Notes: generated from the sequence alone by a model not told the origin. Counted from the first letter of the stretch, positions 34,050 to 42,519 are shown. The stretch: 64,000 nt of DNA from Alicyclobacillus_A sp963788285 (GCA_963788285.1 CAWBGB010000012.1:598656-662655), one strand, 5' to 3'. Program-made: numbers and translations.

Positions 34050-35210
34050 ATGAAGACAAAGAACAAGTGGATTAGCGGTATCTCAATCGGAGTCGTGGTG
34101 TGTGCTTTAGGATGTTATTCATCCTACCGTGTTTATGATGCAAAACAGCACTATGACATGGCGCTTTCCGATTTACAAAAACATGAGTGGTCCACAGCGA
34201 AAAGCGAATTCACCATCGCCAAACAACAGGGTCTCATAGCTTATACCAACGGGATCGAAGTGTATCAGTCTGCCGTTAACCAGTATGGCGACAAGGAGTT
34301 GAAGGCTGCTCAAAATGACTTTGTAAATGCAAACTTCAAGCAGATGGAAAAGGACCTTTCCCAAATCCCAAGTGATTCAACGGCCTTTGAGAAATCTGCT
34401 CATTTAAAGCAAATAGACCCGCTTAAAGTCAACGTATCTGATTACCTACCCAACAACATTAAGGTTGACCAAGTTCAATACTACATGATGACACCTCAAA
34501 TTCCCGCCATCGTCGTCATCGGAGAAAATCAATCCATTGGCAATACAAATGCCGATGTAAGCGTCATTACCTACGACCCTAAAACATCTTCCTACAAAGT
34601 TGGATATTCGAACGATCAACAATGGGCATTCGCCGGCCAACCGCTAAGCGGAAAGCTCTTTGGCGATAACCGTACTGGATTGGTTATCACGTTTATTGAC
34701 GGAGGAAGCGGCGGTCTAGCGGACAGCATTGTGCTCGGAATCAACCCTTCCACGGATCAACTCCAACAATACATGGATACGGGTACGCAGTGGGAAGGAG
34801 CGCCAAAGATTGAAGGTAATCAGCTTTATATGCAATCCGGGACAAACGAAACTGAGTACAGCTGGAACGGATCTCAGTTCGTCGGTAAAGCTGTGTTTGC
34901 ACAAACTCCAATCTCATCTAATGATGTCGCGGTTCATTACTCCCTAAATACCGACGGAACATGTACGGTGGATACAACAAACGTGACGATACATTTAAAT
35001 CAACATCTTGTTCTGATTCGAGACGATCAAAATACAGGACAAAACGACCGTATTATGCTTGATGATCCAAACAACGTATTCAACTTGAACAAGGGAAGCA
35101 ATAATGAATTTGTGCCACAATCAACAGGGAGCGCGACCATTCAGATTGTGCCTAATGGAGGATATGATTGGGCGAATGCGAAAAACATCACGGTAACAGT
35201 GATCAAGTGA
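34050..35210 (+). CDS. Membrane-anchored extracytoplasmic protein, unknown function
   Basis: 386 residues, GAGGGTGAAAG before ATG. A basic start and hydrophobic segment (SGISIGVVVCALGCYSSYRV, residues 9-28) form an anchor; ALGC could be a weak lipobox. Residues 30-120 are helical with TPR-like spacing (HYDMALSDLQKHEWSTAKSE, FTIAKQQG). The remainder is beta-rich with repeated turn motifs (ITFIDGGSGGLADSIVLGIN) and is probably exported. No enzymatic motif is visible. The gene is followed 20 bases later by a zinc-ribbon miniprotein. Function cannot be given. Confidence 0.7.
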   Translation: MKTKNKWISGISIGVVVCALGCYSSYRVYDAKQHYDMALSDLQKHEWSTAKSEFTIAKQQGLIAYTNGIEVYQSAVNQYGDKELKAAQNDFVNANFKQMEKDLSQIPSDSTAFEKSAHLKQIDPLKVNVSDYLPNNIKVDQVQYYMMTPQIPAIVVIGENQSIGNTNADVSVITYDPKTSSYKVGYSNDQQWAFAGQPLSGKLFGDNRTGLVITFIDGGSGGLADSIVLGINPSTDQLQQYMDTGTQWEGAPKIEGNQLYMQSGTNETEYSWNGSQFVGKAVFAQTPISSNDVAVHYSLNTDGTCTVDTTNVTIHLNQHLVLIRDDQNTGQNDRIMLDDPNNVFNLNKGSNNEFVPQSTGSATIQIVPNGGYDWANAKNITVTVIK

Positions 35211-35230
35211 TAAATCGGGAGAAGTTACAT

Positions 35231-35383
35231 ATGCAACAACAAAGGCAAGAGAAAGAGAACAATCAAACCGATGAACTGTACTGCCCCATCTGCCACTTTC
35301 CCATGAGCGGCGAAACGCGCGGATGCACGCCGTTTTGCAGAAACTGTGGATACAAAGGCGTGTGCGGGGATCCGACGGCCTGA
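35231..35383 (+). CDS. Small zinc-ribbon protein
   Basis: 50 residues from ATG at 35231 (CGGGAGAAG upstream). After a polar N-terminus rich in Gln and Glu, two Cys pairs LYCPICHFPM and FCRNCGYKGVCGD make a zinc ribbon. Many Firmicute genomes carry such miniproteins without known role. Probably cotranscribed with the preceding anchored protein. Confidence 0.65.
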   Translation: MQQQRQEKENNQTDELYCPICHFPMSGETRGCTPFCRNCGYKGVCGDPTA

Positions 35384-35579
35384 TCTTGCGCGCTGATCTC
35401 CACTGAAGCCACACCATAACCACAATCTCTCCACGCCTTCTGTACAGCTTTTTCACATCTACCTTGTACAATGTATTCGTAGGCAGGGCGACATGAGGGG
35501 TCGCCGCCGTCACTGGCGAAGGCGGGGCCAGTGACATCACCGACCTAGTATTCAATTTCACTGTGCATCCCCCATGTGT

Positions 35580-35612
35580 GACGCTCGCTGATGTGCTGTG
35601 AGCGTCTTTTTT
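35580..35612 (+). terminator. Intrinsic terminator (module 1)
   Basis: GACGCTC and GAGCGTC stems with a 13-base loop followed by TTTTTT. Confidence 0.75.
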
Positions 35613-35804
35613 CAATTCATACCCAAATCGACCACAGACCACCGCCGAATTCACATCGTAACCACAATCTCTCCACACCTTGTACACATATTTCAAACAT
35701 TTATCCTGTACACTCTTCCTTGGGCTGAGTGCCTCGCGTTTGTCTCAAAAATCGCTGGCGTAGTGTGTGGCCAGTGACGATTCCCTCTCTCCTTTTCGAT
35801 ATGT

Positions 35805-35833
35805 CACGCTCACTGAAGTGAGCGTCTTTTTTT
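35805..35833 (+). terminator. Intrinsic terminator (module 2)
   Basis: ACGCTCACTT-like stem (ACGCTCACT and AGTGAGCGT) with a 2-base loop followed by CTTTTTTT. It faces the 3' end of the minus-strand gene at 35832. Confidence 0.8.
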
Positions 35834-36071
35834 AATCCCAAACCCGATAGATGTACCACTTGCCACCGCTGAACTCGAGGTAAAACAAAAACCACTCCGC
35901 GGTCTGCACGCGATACATGGCTCGGGGTGGTTCGTTGTCCCACCAGTCGCCAGCCTCCATCCACCAGTCGATGATAGCGGTCACTGTGTAGGTGTTGTCA
36001 CCGTCCATTATGGTGTGCGGGATCTCATCTTTTGTTGTCACTTCAATGGGTCGTTGAACCAAACGTGACAT
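35832..36071 (-). CDS. DUF6504-like small protein
   Basis: 79 residues, AAGGTGAG upstream of ATG at 36071. The pattern VTAIIDWWMEAGDWWDNEPP, YRVQT and GGKWYIYRVWD resembles DUF6504 proteins, which often occur beside DNA-repair genes such as error-prone polymerases. Here the divergent neighbour is an ATP-dependent DNA ligase, and a broken SRAP gene follows that, in agreement with a DNA-repair neighbourhood. Biochemical function is unknown. Confidence 0.65.
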   Translation of the reverse strand: MSRLVQRPIEVTTKDEIPHTIMDGDNTYTVTAIIDWWMEAGDWWDNEPPRAMYRVQTAEWFLFYLEFSGGKWYIYRVWD

Positions 36072-36182
36072 ATTCTCACCTTGATATGCGAACGTTAGTT
36101 CTCATATTATAGAGGACGTTCCCACCAATCACCTAATGCCACTGATCATTGCCTTTGCGACAATAAAATTAGGTGATTGATC

Positions 36183-37091
36183 GTGTTGTTCCAGCCCATC
36201 AAACCGATGCTTCTTACTATGCGCAGAGAAGTATTCGATGACGACAACTACATCTTTGAACCGAAGTGGGATGGATGGCGGATCCTGATTCACAAGCAAG
36301 GGGATCGAGTTGAGGCATACACGCGGCGAGGCAACTGCGTTACGAGTAAGTTCCCGGAACTCCAGGAGGCCGCCCAGTACATCCGGACACACTCAGTAGT
36401 ATTGGACTGCGAAGGTATCTGCCTGCGTGACGGACGGTACGTGTTTAACGATTTCGCATATCGCGGACGACTGCGTGACCCACGGAAGATTCCATCGGCA
36501 GTGGAGACGCATCCGGCCACGTTCGTTGCGTTCGATGTACTCTACACAGACCGTGATCATACCCGAGAGCCGCTAATGGAGAGAAAAGCCAGACTGGCTG
36601 ACATAGTTACTCCGTCGAAAACCATCACCCCCACACTCTACATGGATGGCGTAGGGGTTAGGTTGAAAAAGATGACGGAGGAACGTAACTGGGAAGGCAT
36701 AGTGGCGAAGCGGAAAGATTCTCGGTATGTACTGGATACGAGGTCAACTGATTGGCTGAAGATAAAGAACTGGAAGGAAATCGACGCGGTGATCCTTGGT
36801 TACCGAACGGAACCGCAATTTGGACTAATTGTTGGGCTCCACTTCCCCACCGTTCACAATAAGCCGGTGGCCGTCGTGGAATTTGGGATGAAGCCAGAAG
36901 AGAAGATTGCATTCCTTGAGGTTGCAAAGCAGATTCACACCGTGAAGGATCGATATGCACAGTGGATTGAGCCACGGCTCTGTTGTCGGATTCAGTACCT
37001 GGAGAGACCGGATCGACATCACCTGCGCACCGTCTCGTTTAAGGGATTTTTGCCGGGTAAGGAACCAGAGGAATGCAGGTGGATAAGCTAA
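36183..37091 (+). CDS. ATP-dependent DNA ligase (LigD ligase-domain type)
   Basis: 302 residues from GTG at 36183 (AGGTGAT upstream; TTG 36177 possible). The adenylation motif is FEPKWDGWRILIH (Lys nucleophile), followed by AYTRRGN (motif Ia), VLDCEGICLRDG (III), FVAFDVLY (IIIa), EGIVAKRKDSRY (IV) and DWLKIKNWKEIDAVILGY (V), then an OB-fold. This is the stand-alone ligase of bacterial end-joining or SOS repair and seals nicks with ATP. No Ku gene is in the window. Twelve bases separate it from the SRAP pseudogene, suggesting one repair operon. Confidence 0.93.
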   Translation: MLFQPIKPMLLTMRREVFDDDNYIFEPKWDGWRILIHKQGDRVEAYTRRGNCVTSKFPELQEAAQYIRTHSVVLDCEGICLRDGRYVFNDFAYRGRLRDPRKIPSAVETHPATFVAFDVLYTDRDHTREPLMERKARLADIVTPSKTITPTLYMDGVGVRLKKMTEERNWEGIVAKRKDSRYVLDTRSTDWLKIKNWKEIDAVILGYRTEPQFGLIVGLHFPTVHNKPVAVVEFGMKPEEKIAFLEVAKQIHTVKDRYAQWIEPRLCCRIQYLERPDRHHLRTVSFKGFLPGKEPEECRWIS

Positions 37092-37103
37092 AGGTGAGTG
37101 ACA

Positions 37104-37768
37104 GTGTGCGGACGCTTTACGTTGGCAGACGAGGATTGGGCATTCATGCTGGATTACTTCGGATTGACCGATAACGGATTTCGCTATCCTCCCCGATACA
37201 ACATAGCGCCCACGCAGAATGTCATGGCCGTCATCTCTGATGGTAAAGAACGCCGTGCTGGACTACTGCGGTGGGGTTTGATACCGGAGTGGTCTGAGAC
37301 AGAAGCAACGAGTTTTAACACCTTCAATGCGCGGGTAGAAACATTGCTGGTGGCACCATCGTTTCGAAACCTCATCAGCAGGAAAAGGTGTGTAATTGTC
37401 GCGGATGGTCTGTATGAATGCACCGCACGAGCAAAAAGCCATACAGGATCCGACTCAAGAAGCAGGAAGTGTTCGGCATGGCGGGATTGTGGAGTATGTG
37501 GCGGTAACCAGACGGAAAGAGGAAAGTCCATTCCTGCACAATTATCACATGCGAACCGAATATGTTCATGAGACACCTGCACGACAGGATGCCGGTGATT
37601 TTGACCAAGGAACCGATGAACGTATGGCTAGACCGCAGCACCACGGATACTGATACTGTTATGTCCGTGCTGAAGCCTTATGAGGGCGAGATGTACGCGT
37701 ACCGGGTACCCGAACTGGTCGGAAATGTGCGGAATGATATGCCGGAGTGTATTGAGGCGATAAGATGA
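37104..37768 (+). pseudogene. SRAP/YedK-type abasic-site-processing protein, broken
   Basis: GTG at 37104 gives V/M-C-G-R-F, placing the catalytic Cys at position 2. YPPRYNIAPTQNVMAVI, LLRWGLIPEWSE, SFNTFNARVET and VIVADGLYE follow. After Tyr-Glu (near 37420) one base is missing or extra; the proper continuation KKPYRIRLKKQEVFGMAGLW lies in another frame, interrupted by a TAA after WSMWR, and resumes as MFMRHLHDRMPVILTKEPMN and SVLKPYEGEMYAYRVP to TGA 37766. SRAP proteins crosslink to abasic sites in single-stranded DNA. Two lesions make it non-functional. Decayed copies of its 3' end recur elsewhere in the window. Confidence 0.88.
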
Positions 37769-37774
37769 AAAAAT

Positions 37775-37801
37775 GCCTTCACCCCATTCTGGAATGAAGG
37801 C
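37775..37801 (-). terminator. Intrinsic terminator, minus strand
   Basis: GCCTTCA and TGAAGGC stems; on the minus strand followed by ATTTTTTC. It ends the DUF1641 transcript. Confidence 0.75.
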
Positions 37802-37882
37802 TAGGGTATAGGGAGATGTTCACTGCCCGTTTTATTATCGACAACAGCAACTGGCTAAGAGTGCGAAACTTGAGTTATTAAA

Positions 37883-38290
37883 CTAATGGAGTTCCCTGTC
37901 TCGGCGTTCGGCTAGAATTGCGAGCAATGCCTTCATGAATCGGAGGTTTTTTTGTATTGTAGGGTCTTTAAGCATTCTATACAAACCAATCATACCCACA
38001 TTCGAAGTATCTGCCTCAGCTCGTTCTTGAGCCTCGTGCACCAAGGAAACGCCATCTTCAATCGTGTCTTGAATCGGTTCAGTTGTCCCTTTCGTGGCCT
38101 CCCCGAAGATTTCTAACATCTCCGTGTCTTTTAATAATGCTTCAGCGAGATCGTACATTTCTGAAGTGATTTTCATGATGTTTGTGATCTTAGGTACCAT
38201 CTGGACCGTGGTTACGAGAAATTCCTTGATCTCCGGTTGCACGACTAAGTCCAACACGTCGGACTGGGGCTCGATCTGAGATTTTGTCAT
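37883..38290 (-). CDS. DUF1641 domain protein
   Basis: 135 residues from ATG at 38290 with AAGGGG nine bases upstream. Amphipathic helices predominate, and the C-terminal IGLYRMLKDPTIQKNLRFMK matches the DUF1641 core (G-L-L-x-x-L-x-DPxVQxxLxF). DUF1641 proteins are commonly encoded beside formate dehydrogenase or oxidoreductase genes and may be assembly or accessory factors; none is adjacent here, so this is an orphan. The middle (ATKGTTEPIQDTIEDG) is polar. Confidence 0.75.
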   Translation of the reverse strand: MTKSQIEPQSDVLDLVVQPEIKEFLVTTVQMVPKITNIMKITSEMYDLAEALLKDTEMLEIFGEATKGTTEPIQDTIEDGVSLVHEAQERAEADTSNVGMIGLYRMLKDPTIQKNLRFMKALLAILAERRDRELH

Positions 38291-38359
38291 GTCACGCATC
38301 CCCTTGACGAAGAGATTCTGAGGGACAGCATGCGCTAAAGTACCGTTGGTTATTCACTC

Positions 38360-38478
38360 GAGCCTTTTGCAGAATTATCTCCAACACTCCATGATGCGCT
38401 ATATATAGCGTATAACATTAATCAATAACGCTATATATGGGATGAATAACGTTGTAAATCGAATTCTGCAAAAGGCTC
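38360..38478 (+). mobile_element. 119-bp MITE, copy 1
   Basis: Inverted ends GAGCCTTTTGCAGAATT, interior palindrome GCGCTATATATAGCG, and a 4-bp direct duplication ACTC at 38356-38359 and 38479-38482. Nearly identical to copy 3 (57286-57404). Confidence 0.95.
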
Positions 38479-38576
38479 ACTCAAGTTTCGGCAGCCAGTT
38501 TTGCCTTGACTGTCGTGGGTTAATGCTCAATAAACTGTTGAACTATTTGTTCGATCAAGAAGCGGCAAGATGACAA

Positions 38577-38606
38577 AACGCCCCCATCCGATGAAGGATG
38601 AGGGCT
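38577..38606 (-). terminator. Intrinsic terminator, minus strand
   Basis: CGCCCCCATCC and GGATGAGGGC pair; minus-strand T-run GTTTTGTC follows. Related copies are at 59195 and 60090. Confidence 0.7.
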
Positions 38607-38826
38607 ATTGTATAGAAGAGAGAGCTCGACCATTGCATTATTGACAGGAGAACGCTCATGTAAACATCACCACAGCACGTTCAGTAATGATTGACCGGAG
38701 TGTATTGCAGGGGTGAATTCAGAAAGAAATGTGTCAGTCATCTTTCGACAATATTCGACCTCGAAAATATGATAGTCTCCAATGCTGTGATGCATAACAC
38801 AGATAAAGGCTATGAGGTGGGTACTG

Positions 38827-39024
38827 ATGTTTGGATGGTCGCACTTGTCGCAGGAAGAGTACTTAGAAAGACGACTGCGCGAAGCGGGTGTTCCCAACGA
38901 AATCATCGCAGCGTTAAAAACGGAACTCTTACATAAGCCTGATCTGAAGGTAAAATACTTTCCTATGCATAATCGACACACCAGTATATGCAGTGTTAAC
39001 GAATCAAAGGGTGCGGTACAGTGA
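38827..39024 (+). CDS. Small hypothetical protein
   Basis: 65 residues from ATG at 38827 (GAGGTGGG upstream). The core SQEEYLERRLREAGVPNEII is a helical, charged segment; the tail FPMHNRHTSICSVNESKG is polar. A decayed copy lies at about 59390-59530 (same EEYLERRLREAGV, then frameshift), so it belongs to the duplicated accessory block. No family recognised. Confidence 0.55.
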   Translation: MFGWSHLSQEEYLERRLREAGVPNEIIAALKTELLHKPDLKVKYFPMHNRHTSICSVNESKGAVQ

Positions 39025-39139
39025 TGTTGGGGATCTGCTACACGCAAAGACAAAACGATAATCCATGTTCAGTTGTCCTGTTTCTGCGGGTTTTTCTTTT
39101 GTGGGTGGCTAGGTTGATCACAAAAAACACCCGCCGAGC

Positions 39140-39325
39140 TTAGGATTCGGACGGGTTACCGTGTGTCTTATGTACGGGTGATTCGTAGTCAACCGAAGGA
39201 CTGCATTGTTGGCAAATACCCATCGGGAAATCTGTTTTGTCTTTACGTATGAAACCTGTTTTGAATATAACCTTCATTTCAGACTCATCGACATAGCTTT
39301 TACACAAGATGCACTTTGCCTTCAA
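39140..39325 (-). CDS. Small Cys-rich (zinc-ribbon) accessory protein
   Basis: 61 residues from TTG at 39325 with AAGGGG upstream. CILCKSYVDESEMKVIF and MGICQQCSPSVDYES give two Cys pairs of a zinc ribbon, as found in small phage or accessory-island proteins. A frameshifted copy is at 59642-59832. Function unknown. Confidence 0.6.
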   Translation of the reverse strand: MKAKCILCKSYVDESEMKVIFKTGFIRKDKTDFPMGICQQCSPSVDYESPVHKTHGNPSES

Positions 39326-39544
39326 GCTTGCGACCCCTTAATGGACAATCTCGTTGTCGCTCGGGGGCAATACCCTCCCTCCCGTAACATTATGAGTAAA
39401 TTGTAACATATAACATCCAGAAAATAAGTATTCATAATCTACTTTTACAATTATTAATTTCACTGTATATTCACACTGCACTAGGCGTTGCGCTCCACCA
39501 AGGTGGGCCTTTCTTTGCAAAGGAGTGGAAGGGGTGGATTAGCA

Positions 39545-39680
39545 GATAGGTCCAGCCTTTTGCGCAGTATCACCGACACGGATGTACTCATGTCAGTGTT
39601 GCAGCCGTACTCCGGTGACATGTATGCGTTTTCTACGCTAAGTGTTTTCGCACCACATCGGGCCACGCCACCACCTTAGC
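39545..39680 (+). pseudogene. Decayed 3' end of a SRAP gene
   Basis: SITDTDVLMSVLQPYSGDMY followed by AF matches TDTDTVMSVLKPYEGEMYAY of the SRAP pseudogene at 37104-37768, after which similarity fades. No upstream SRAP sequence is left. Confidence 0.7.
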
Positions 39681-39703
39681 ATGGGGTTGTTTTTGGAAAT
39701 TAA

Positions 39704-39723
39704 AAAACCCGCCGTAGCGGGCA
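39704..39723 (-). terminator. Intrinsic terminator, minus strand
   Basis: CCCGC-CGTA-GCGGG stem with minus-strand TTTTTTAAT following. The same motif (GTTTTTGGAAA..AAAACCCGCCGTAGCGGG) recurs at 40312-40331 and, altered, at 60420-60440 and 61523-61545. Confidence 0.75.
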
Positions 39724-39784
39724 TAATCAGTTACTTGTTACCGAATCGTCTTTCCCATTCTCGGACAACAAACTCTTCTGAATA

Positions 39785-39961
39785 TTACGGTTTATCAAAT
39801 ACTCCGGAGGAGAACTCTACGAATTGCGACATTGCTTCACCCAATGGTAAATGAAGCACGGTGCCTAGCCATCCTCCTGCATCAGCTTGTGAAGTCGTTC
39901 CGACCCACAACTGACCATCGAACACACCCTCTCTGAGAAGTTTGCCAGGGATCTCGTTCAC
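39785..39961 (-). CDS. Small hypothetical accessory protein
   Basis: 58 residues from GTG at 39961 with GGGAGGTGAG upstream; the longer frame to 40030 lacks a ribosome site. Sequence includes LLREGVFDGQLWVGTTSQAD and LGTVLHLPLGEAMSQFVEFS. Unrecognised. It follows the 40000-40218 gene on the same strand and ends at a terminator. Confidence 0.5.
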   Translation of the reverse strand: MNEIPGKLLREGVFDGQLWVGTTSQADAGGWLGTVLHLPLGEAMSQFVEFSSGVFDKP

Positions 39962-39999
39962 GAACCTCACCTCCCGCTTCACGGGTCGTCTTGCCTGTT

Positions 40000-40218
40000 T
40001 CACTCTTTTGGTCGGACATATACGTGGCATACCGTTTCGACCGGGCTGTCTATGTTAGTTGAGTTGCCTATGACCTCGGTCTTTATAGACTCCACAATTC
40101 CCTCGTCCAATGCGCTTCTGTGAGGGTCTCGATAAATGACTGTTTCCCCAACATACGGAACCCGGTCGCCCTTTACGACAGAGTTTTGCTCATTGTTGAC
40201 ATATAGCCAGAACTTCAT
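40000..40218 (-). CDS. Small hypothetical accessory protein
   Basis: 72 residues, GGGGAGGTGAG seven bases upstream of ATG. MKFWLYVNNEQNSVVKGDRV, PYVGETVIYRDPHRSALDEG and a short beta-rich end (ETVCHVYVRPKE) suggest a compact beta protein like phage or island miniproteins. No family name can be given. Confidence 0.6.
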   Translation of the reverse strand: MKFWLYVNNEQNSVVKGDRVPYVGETVIYRDPHRSALDEGIVESIKTEVIGNSTNIDSPVETVCHVYVRPKE

Positions 40219-40311
40219 GCTCTCACCTCCCCGCTTCCATATTCAACAAACGGTCAGGAAAATACTTCTAATTCGCTTGCATGGAGTCTGTTTTTGGAAA
40301 ATGAAAATGAA

Positions 40312-40331
40312 AAACCCGCCGTAGCGGGTAT
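40312..40331 (-). terminator. Intrinsic terminator, minus strand
   Basis: CCCGCCGTAGCGGG stem with a T-rich minus-strand tail (TTTTTCATTTTC). Confidence 0.7.
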
Positions 40332-40748
40332 TCTCGTTCATCTTCAAGTGGTTGTGTAAATGAAAATCCACCGAAGAGTGAGTATTGTTACGCAAATGTA
40401 CAGCGCTTAATCATTTTTTAGTCATCCTACAAACGCGAGGGCCATATATTGTTGAGGGATGACAGGAAAGCGTCCCCTCTCCTCATTACCTACGAACGCG
40501 AGTACGATGGGTTACTCTCATCCATAGGCCATGCCCGGCTTTGCGCAACACATGAGTTATGCTTCGTTTGTGAATTAGGCGCATTGATAGGTCAATAATC
40601 TGCAGGCTGACCAGAATAATTTGTAGCATCACCACCACCTGTACCATTACTACGCGCCTCCCTGCTTGTTCAGAGCAAGGGCGCTTTTCCTGCCATCTAC
40701 TCTGAAAACTATTCCATATTCTCCGCAAATATTCCCATTTGTGTTCTG

Positions 40749-40943
40749 TTAACACTGTAAAACCTCGAGCCGCAGAACTCGACGCATTTTTCGAAGAACC
40801 GTATCGCGCTTCTTATCCACTTTTCCCTTCGTATGATCTGGGCTAATAAATACCCGCCAAGCGGGTACATTCCTGCTCTCTACGTCTTTTATATAGCAAC
40901 TTAACGCTACTTCACATATCATAATCAGTTGCCGAGCATTCAC
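40749..40943 (-). CDS. Small hypothetical protein
   Basis: 64 residues from GTG at 40943 with GGGAAGG upstream. ARQLIMICEVALSCYIKDVE and basic C-terminus (KKRDTVLRKMRRVLRLEVLQ). Unrecognised; a second frame (40755-40486, hydrophobic middle) overlaps its end and may or may not be real. Confidence 0.4.
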   Translation of the reverse strand: MNARQLIMICEVALSCYIKDVESRNVPAWRVFISPDHTKGKVDKKRDTVLRKMRRVLRLEVLQC

Positions 40944-41037
40944 TAGGTGATACCTTCCCTTTCCAATAATTCTGTATGTCCCTTCTCAGGTATTCGGCTT
41001 GTTCACTCATTGCAATCACCCTCCCGCTGACTCATTC

Positions 41038-41202
41038 TCAATTAGGAAGGTCTTTCCTGCATAGTTTGTACATCATATAGGTCATCTTCCCGGTCGGTTT
41101 CCATCCATCCGTCTCTGCCTGGTCCATGCAGTGTCCTAGTATGTTTCCCTCATACCTGCGAGCTGCCCTGCACTTGCAGCAGGTGACTGTGTAGCGGACC
41201 AT
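41038..41202 (-). CDS. Small Cys-containing accessory protein
   Basis: 54 residues from ATG at 41202 with GGAGG upstream. RYTVTCCKCRAARRYEGNIL and GWKPTGKMTYMMYKLCRKDL suggest a small metal-binding protein. The longer upstream frame lacks a ribosome site. Unrecognised. Confidence 0.55.
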   Translation of the reverse strand: MVRYTVTCCKCRAARRYEGNILGHCMDQAETDGWKPTGKMTYMMYKLCRKDLPN

Positions 41203-41471
41203 GGTTGCCTCCGTTAAAAAGACTGCGCCGCTATCTAGCACCACAGACAGCGGCTTTCTATCGCTATTGACGAAACCCTCTGGGTGTGCCACGGGGAGAT
41301 TTGGAATTTGGCACACCAAACGGAGGACGAGTGCCCAGCAGGGTCTTCAGCTACTCGCGTTTCTGTATCCTCCGTTTGCTGGGTCAACACATTTTCTTAT
41401 GGATTGCTCGCGAACTCATCATCCCTGTCTGGCATTACAACCCGTTCGCGTCGCGGCCCTTTTCCTCGCCA

Positions 41472-41684
41472 TCAATCAGCATGCCTCCTCTGCCTCAATC
41501 GCCCACCCCGGCGCTCATATGTGTTCGCGCTCTGCATCATCCGCTCCAGTTCACGAAACGACATCTTCTCCTGTTTCCGCTTCGGAGGCTTGTCCGGTGT
41601 GACGACGCTGCCCTGGTACCGGGAGCAATTCATCTTGCGCATGTTCGGCTTGACCAACTGCCCGCACACCCAACATGGTTTCAT
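41472..41684 (-). CDS. Small zinc-knuckle accessory protein
   Basis: 70 residues from ATG at 41684 (GGCGGTGATG upstream). KPCWVCGQLVKPNMRKMNCS starts it; the rest is very basic (PPKRKQEKMSFRELERMMQS; RRGGRLRQRRHAD), suggesting nucleic-acid binding. Unrecognised family. Confidence 0.55.
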   Translation of the reverse strand: MKPCWVCGQLVKPNMRKMNCSRYQGSVVTPDKPPKRKQEKMSFRELERMMQSANTYERRGGRLRQRRHAD

Positions 41685-41824
41685 TTCATCACCGCCTTCT
41701 CATAACCGGGTGGGCCCTGCAGCACCGCCCGGTTCGGTGGGAGGTGTTCCGCATTAAGCTGCCTTACAGGGCCATGTAATAAAAAGAGCACCGGCCGCAG
41801 CCGATGCACTGGGTCATATATGGT

Positions 41825-41891
41825 GTCCGCTGTTATCGCACAACGGACGAAGCGGAACTGTATCCTCGGAGACTCCTGTTCCATGCAACAA
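41825..41891 (-). repeat. Conserved 70-bp hairpin element, copy 1
   Basis: GTCCGCTGTTATCGCACAAC then GGAGACTCCTG and a CATGCAACAAG end. GTCCGTTGT and AACAGCGGAC form a hairpin. Copies at 42166-42238 and 61764-61839, always beside YjcZ-type genes. Confidence 0.75.
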
Positions 41892-41937
41892 GATACCCGG
41901 CGTAGAGAGTACCTTGTTTATACCCTCTTTACATTAC

Positions 41938-42093
41938 TCAGTATGCTCCTAATCCAGCACCTGCGCCATAAGCGCCGCCACCTGCGTAACCGCCACCGCC
42001 GAATCCTGGTACCAATAGGAAGAACAGCACGAAGATAATCAGAAACACTACTGCCCAACGTGTGAAACCACCAAATACTCCGCCATCGTACAA
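41938..42093 (-). CDS. YjcZ-family sporulation miniprotein
   Basis: 51 residues from TTG at 42093 (AAGGGGGTG upstream); an ATG 11 codons further up lacks a ribosome site. YDGGVFGGFTRWAVVFLIIF is the hydrophobic YjcZ-type segment, followed by a Gly/Ala/Tyr tail (PGFGGGGYAGGGAYGAGAG). These single-pass miniproteins are made in sporulation; their role is unknown. Three paralogues are in the window. Confidence 0.8.
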   Translation of the reverse strand: MYDGGVFGGFTRWAVVFLIIFVLFFLLVPGFGGGGYAGGGAYGAGAGLGAY

Positions 42094-42165
42094 GGACCTA
42101 CACCCCCTTCGATCAGCATGACTCATTCTACGAAGCCATGAACGGATGCGAAGCGGCTAGTACCC

Positions 42166-42238
42166 GTCCGCTGTTATCGCACTACGGACGAAGAGAAACC
42201 TTTACCCTCGGAGACTCCTGTCCCATGTAACAAGGCAC
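42166..42238 (-). repeat. Conserved 70-bp hairpin element, copy 2
   Basis: Same element as 41825-41891, lying between two YjcZ-type genes; differs at about ten positions but keeps the outer stem bases. Confidence 0.75.
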
Positions 42239-42320
42239 CGGCCGTAGCCGATGCCCTGGGTCATATGAAACAAGGCACCCGCCGGAGCGAGTGCTCTGTC
42301 AATACCTTCACTTTCACATC

Positions 42321-42455
42321 TTAACAAACCGGCGTTGTTGTGCAGGTCGTCGTATATCCGCCGTGATGCGGAATCAACAGGATGAACAGAACGAAGATAA
42401 TCAAGAACACTACTGCCCATCGGGTGAAACCACCGAAACATCCACCATCATACAT
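42321..42455 (-). CDS. YjcZ-family sporulation miniprotein
   Basis: 44 residues from ATG at 42455 with GGGGGAGGTGG upstream. YDGGCFGGFTRWAVVFLIIF is followed by VLFILLIPHHGG and a Thr/Cys tail (YTTTCTTTPVC). Nearly identical to the gene at 61559-61693 and related to 41938-42093. A 119-bp MITE has inserted about 60 bases upstream of its start. Confidence 0.85.
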   Translation of the reverse strand: MYDGGCFGGFTRWAVVFLIIFVLFILLIPHHGGYTTTCTTTPVC

Positions 42456-42476
42456 TGTGAGCCACCTCCCCCTAAA

Positions 42477-42503
42477 TAGTGTATGGATGGACGTTCAGTC
42501 GTG
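42477..42503 (-). promoter_or_regulatory. Candidate sigma-K-type promoter
   Basis: On the minus strand CATACACTA (42485-42477) fits CATAnnnTA, with an AC 15 bases upstream. The paralogous leader at 46950-46975 keeps CATACGCTA and the same upstream sequence. The implied transcript start lies at or just inside the ribosome site, which is a weakness. Confidence 0.35.
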
Positions 42504-42519
42504 AGGCGGCTTGTATCTT

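Larger units (their letters stand above)
35416..35835 (+). repeat. Two tandem noncoding modules, each ending in a terminator
   Basis: TAACCACAATCTCTCCAC begins at 35417 and again at 35659; after each come a CTTGTACA/CTGTACA stretch, a GGCCAGTGAC block (near 35527 and 35769) and then a GACGCTC/CACGCTC hairpin terminator. The unit is about 243 bases. No coding frame is convincing in it. Confidence 0.65.

Noticed and set aside
35121..35696. 191-codon minus-strand frame over the tandem modules
   Set aside because: It runs through two hairpin terminators and the coding region of the zinc-ribbon gene, and its sequence is Arg/Ser/Cys-rich without known motifs.
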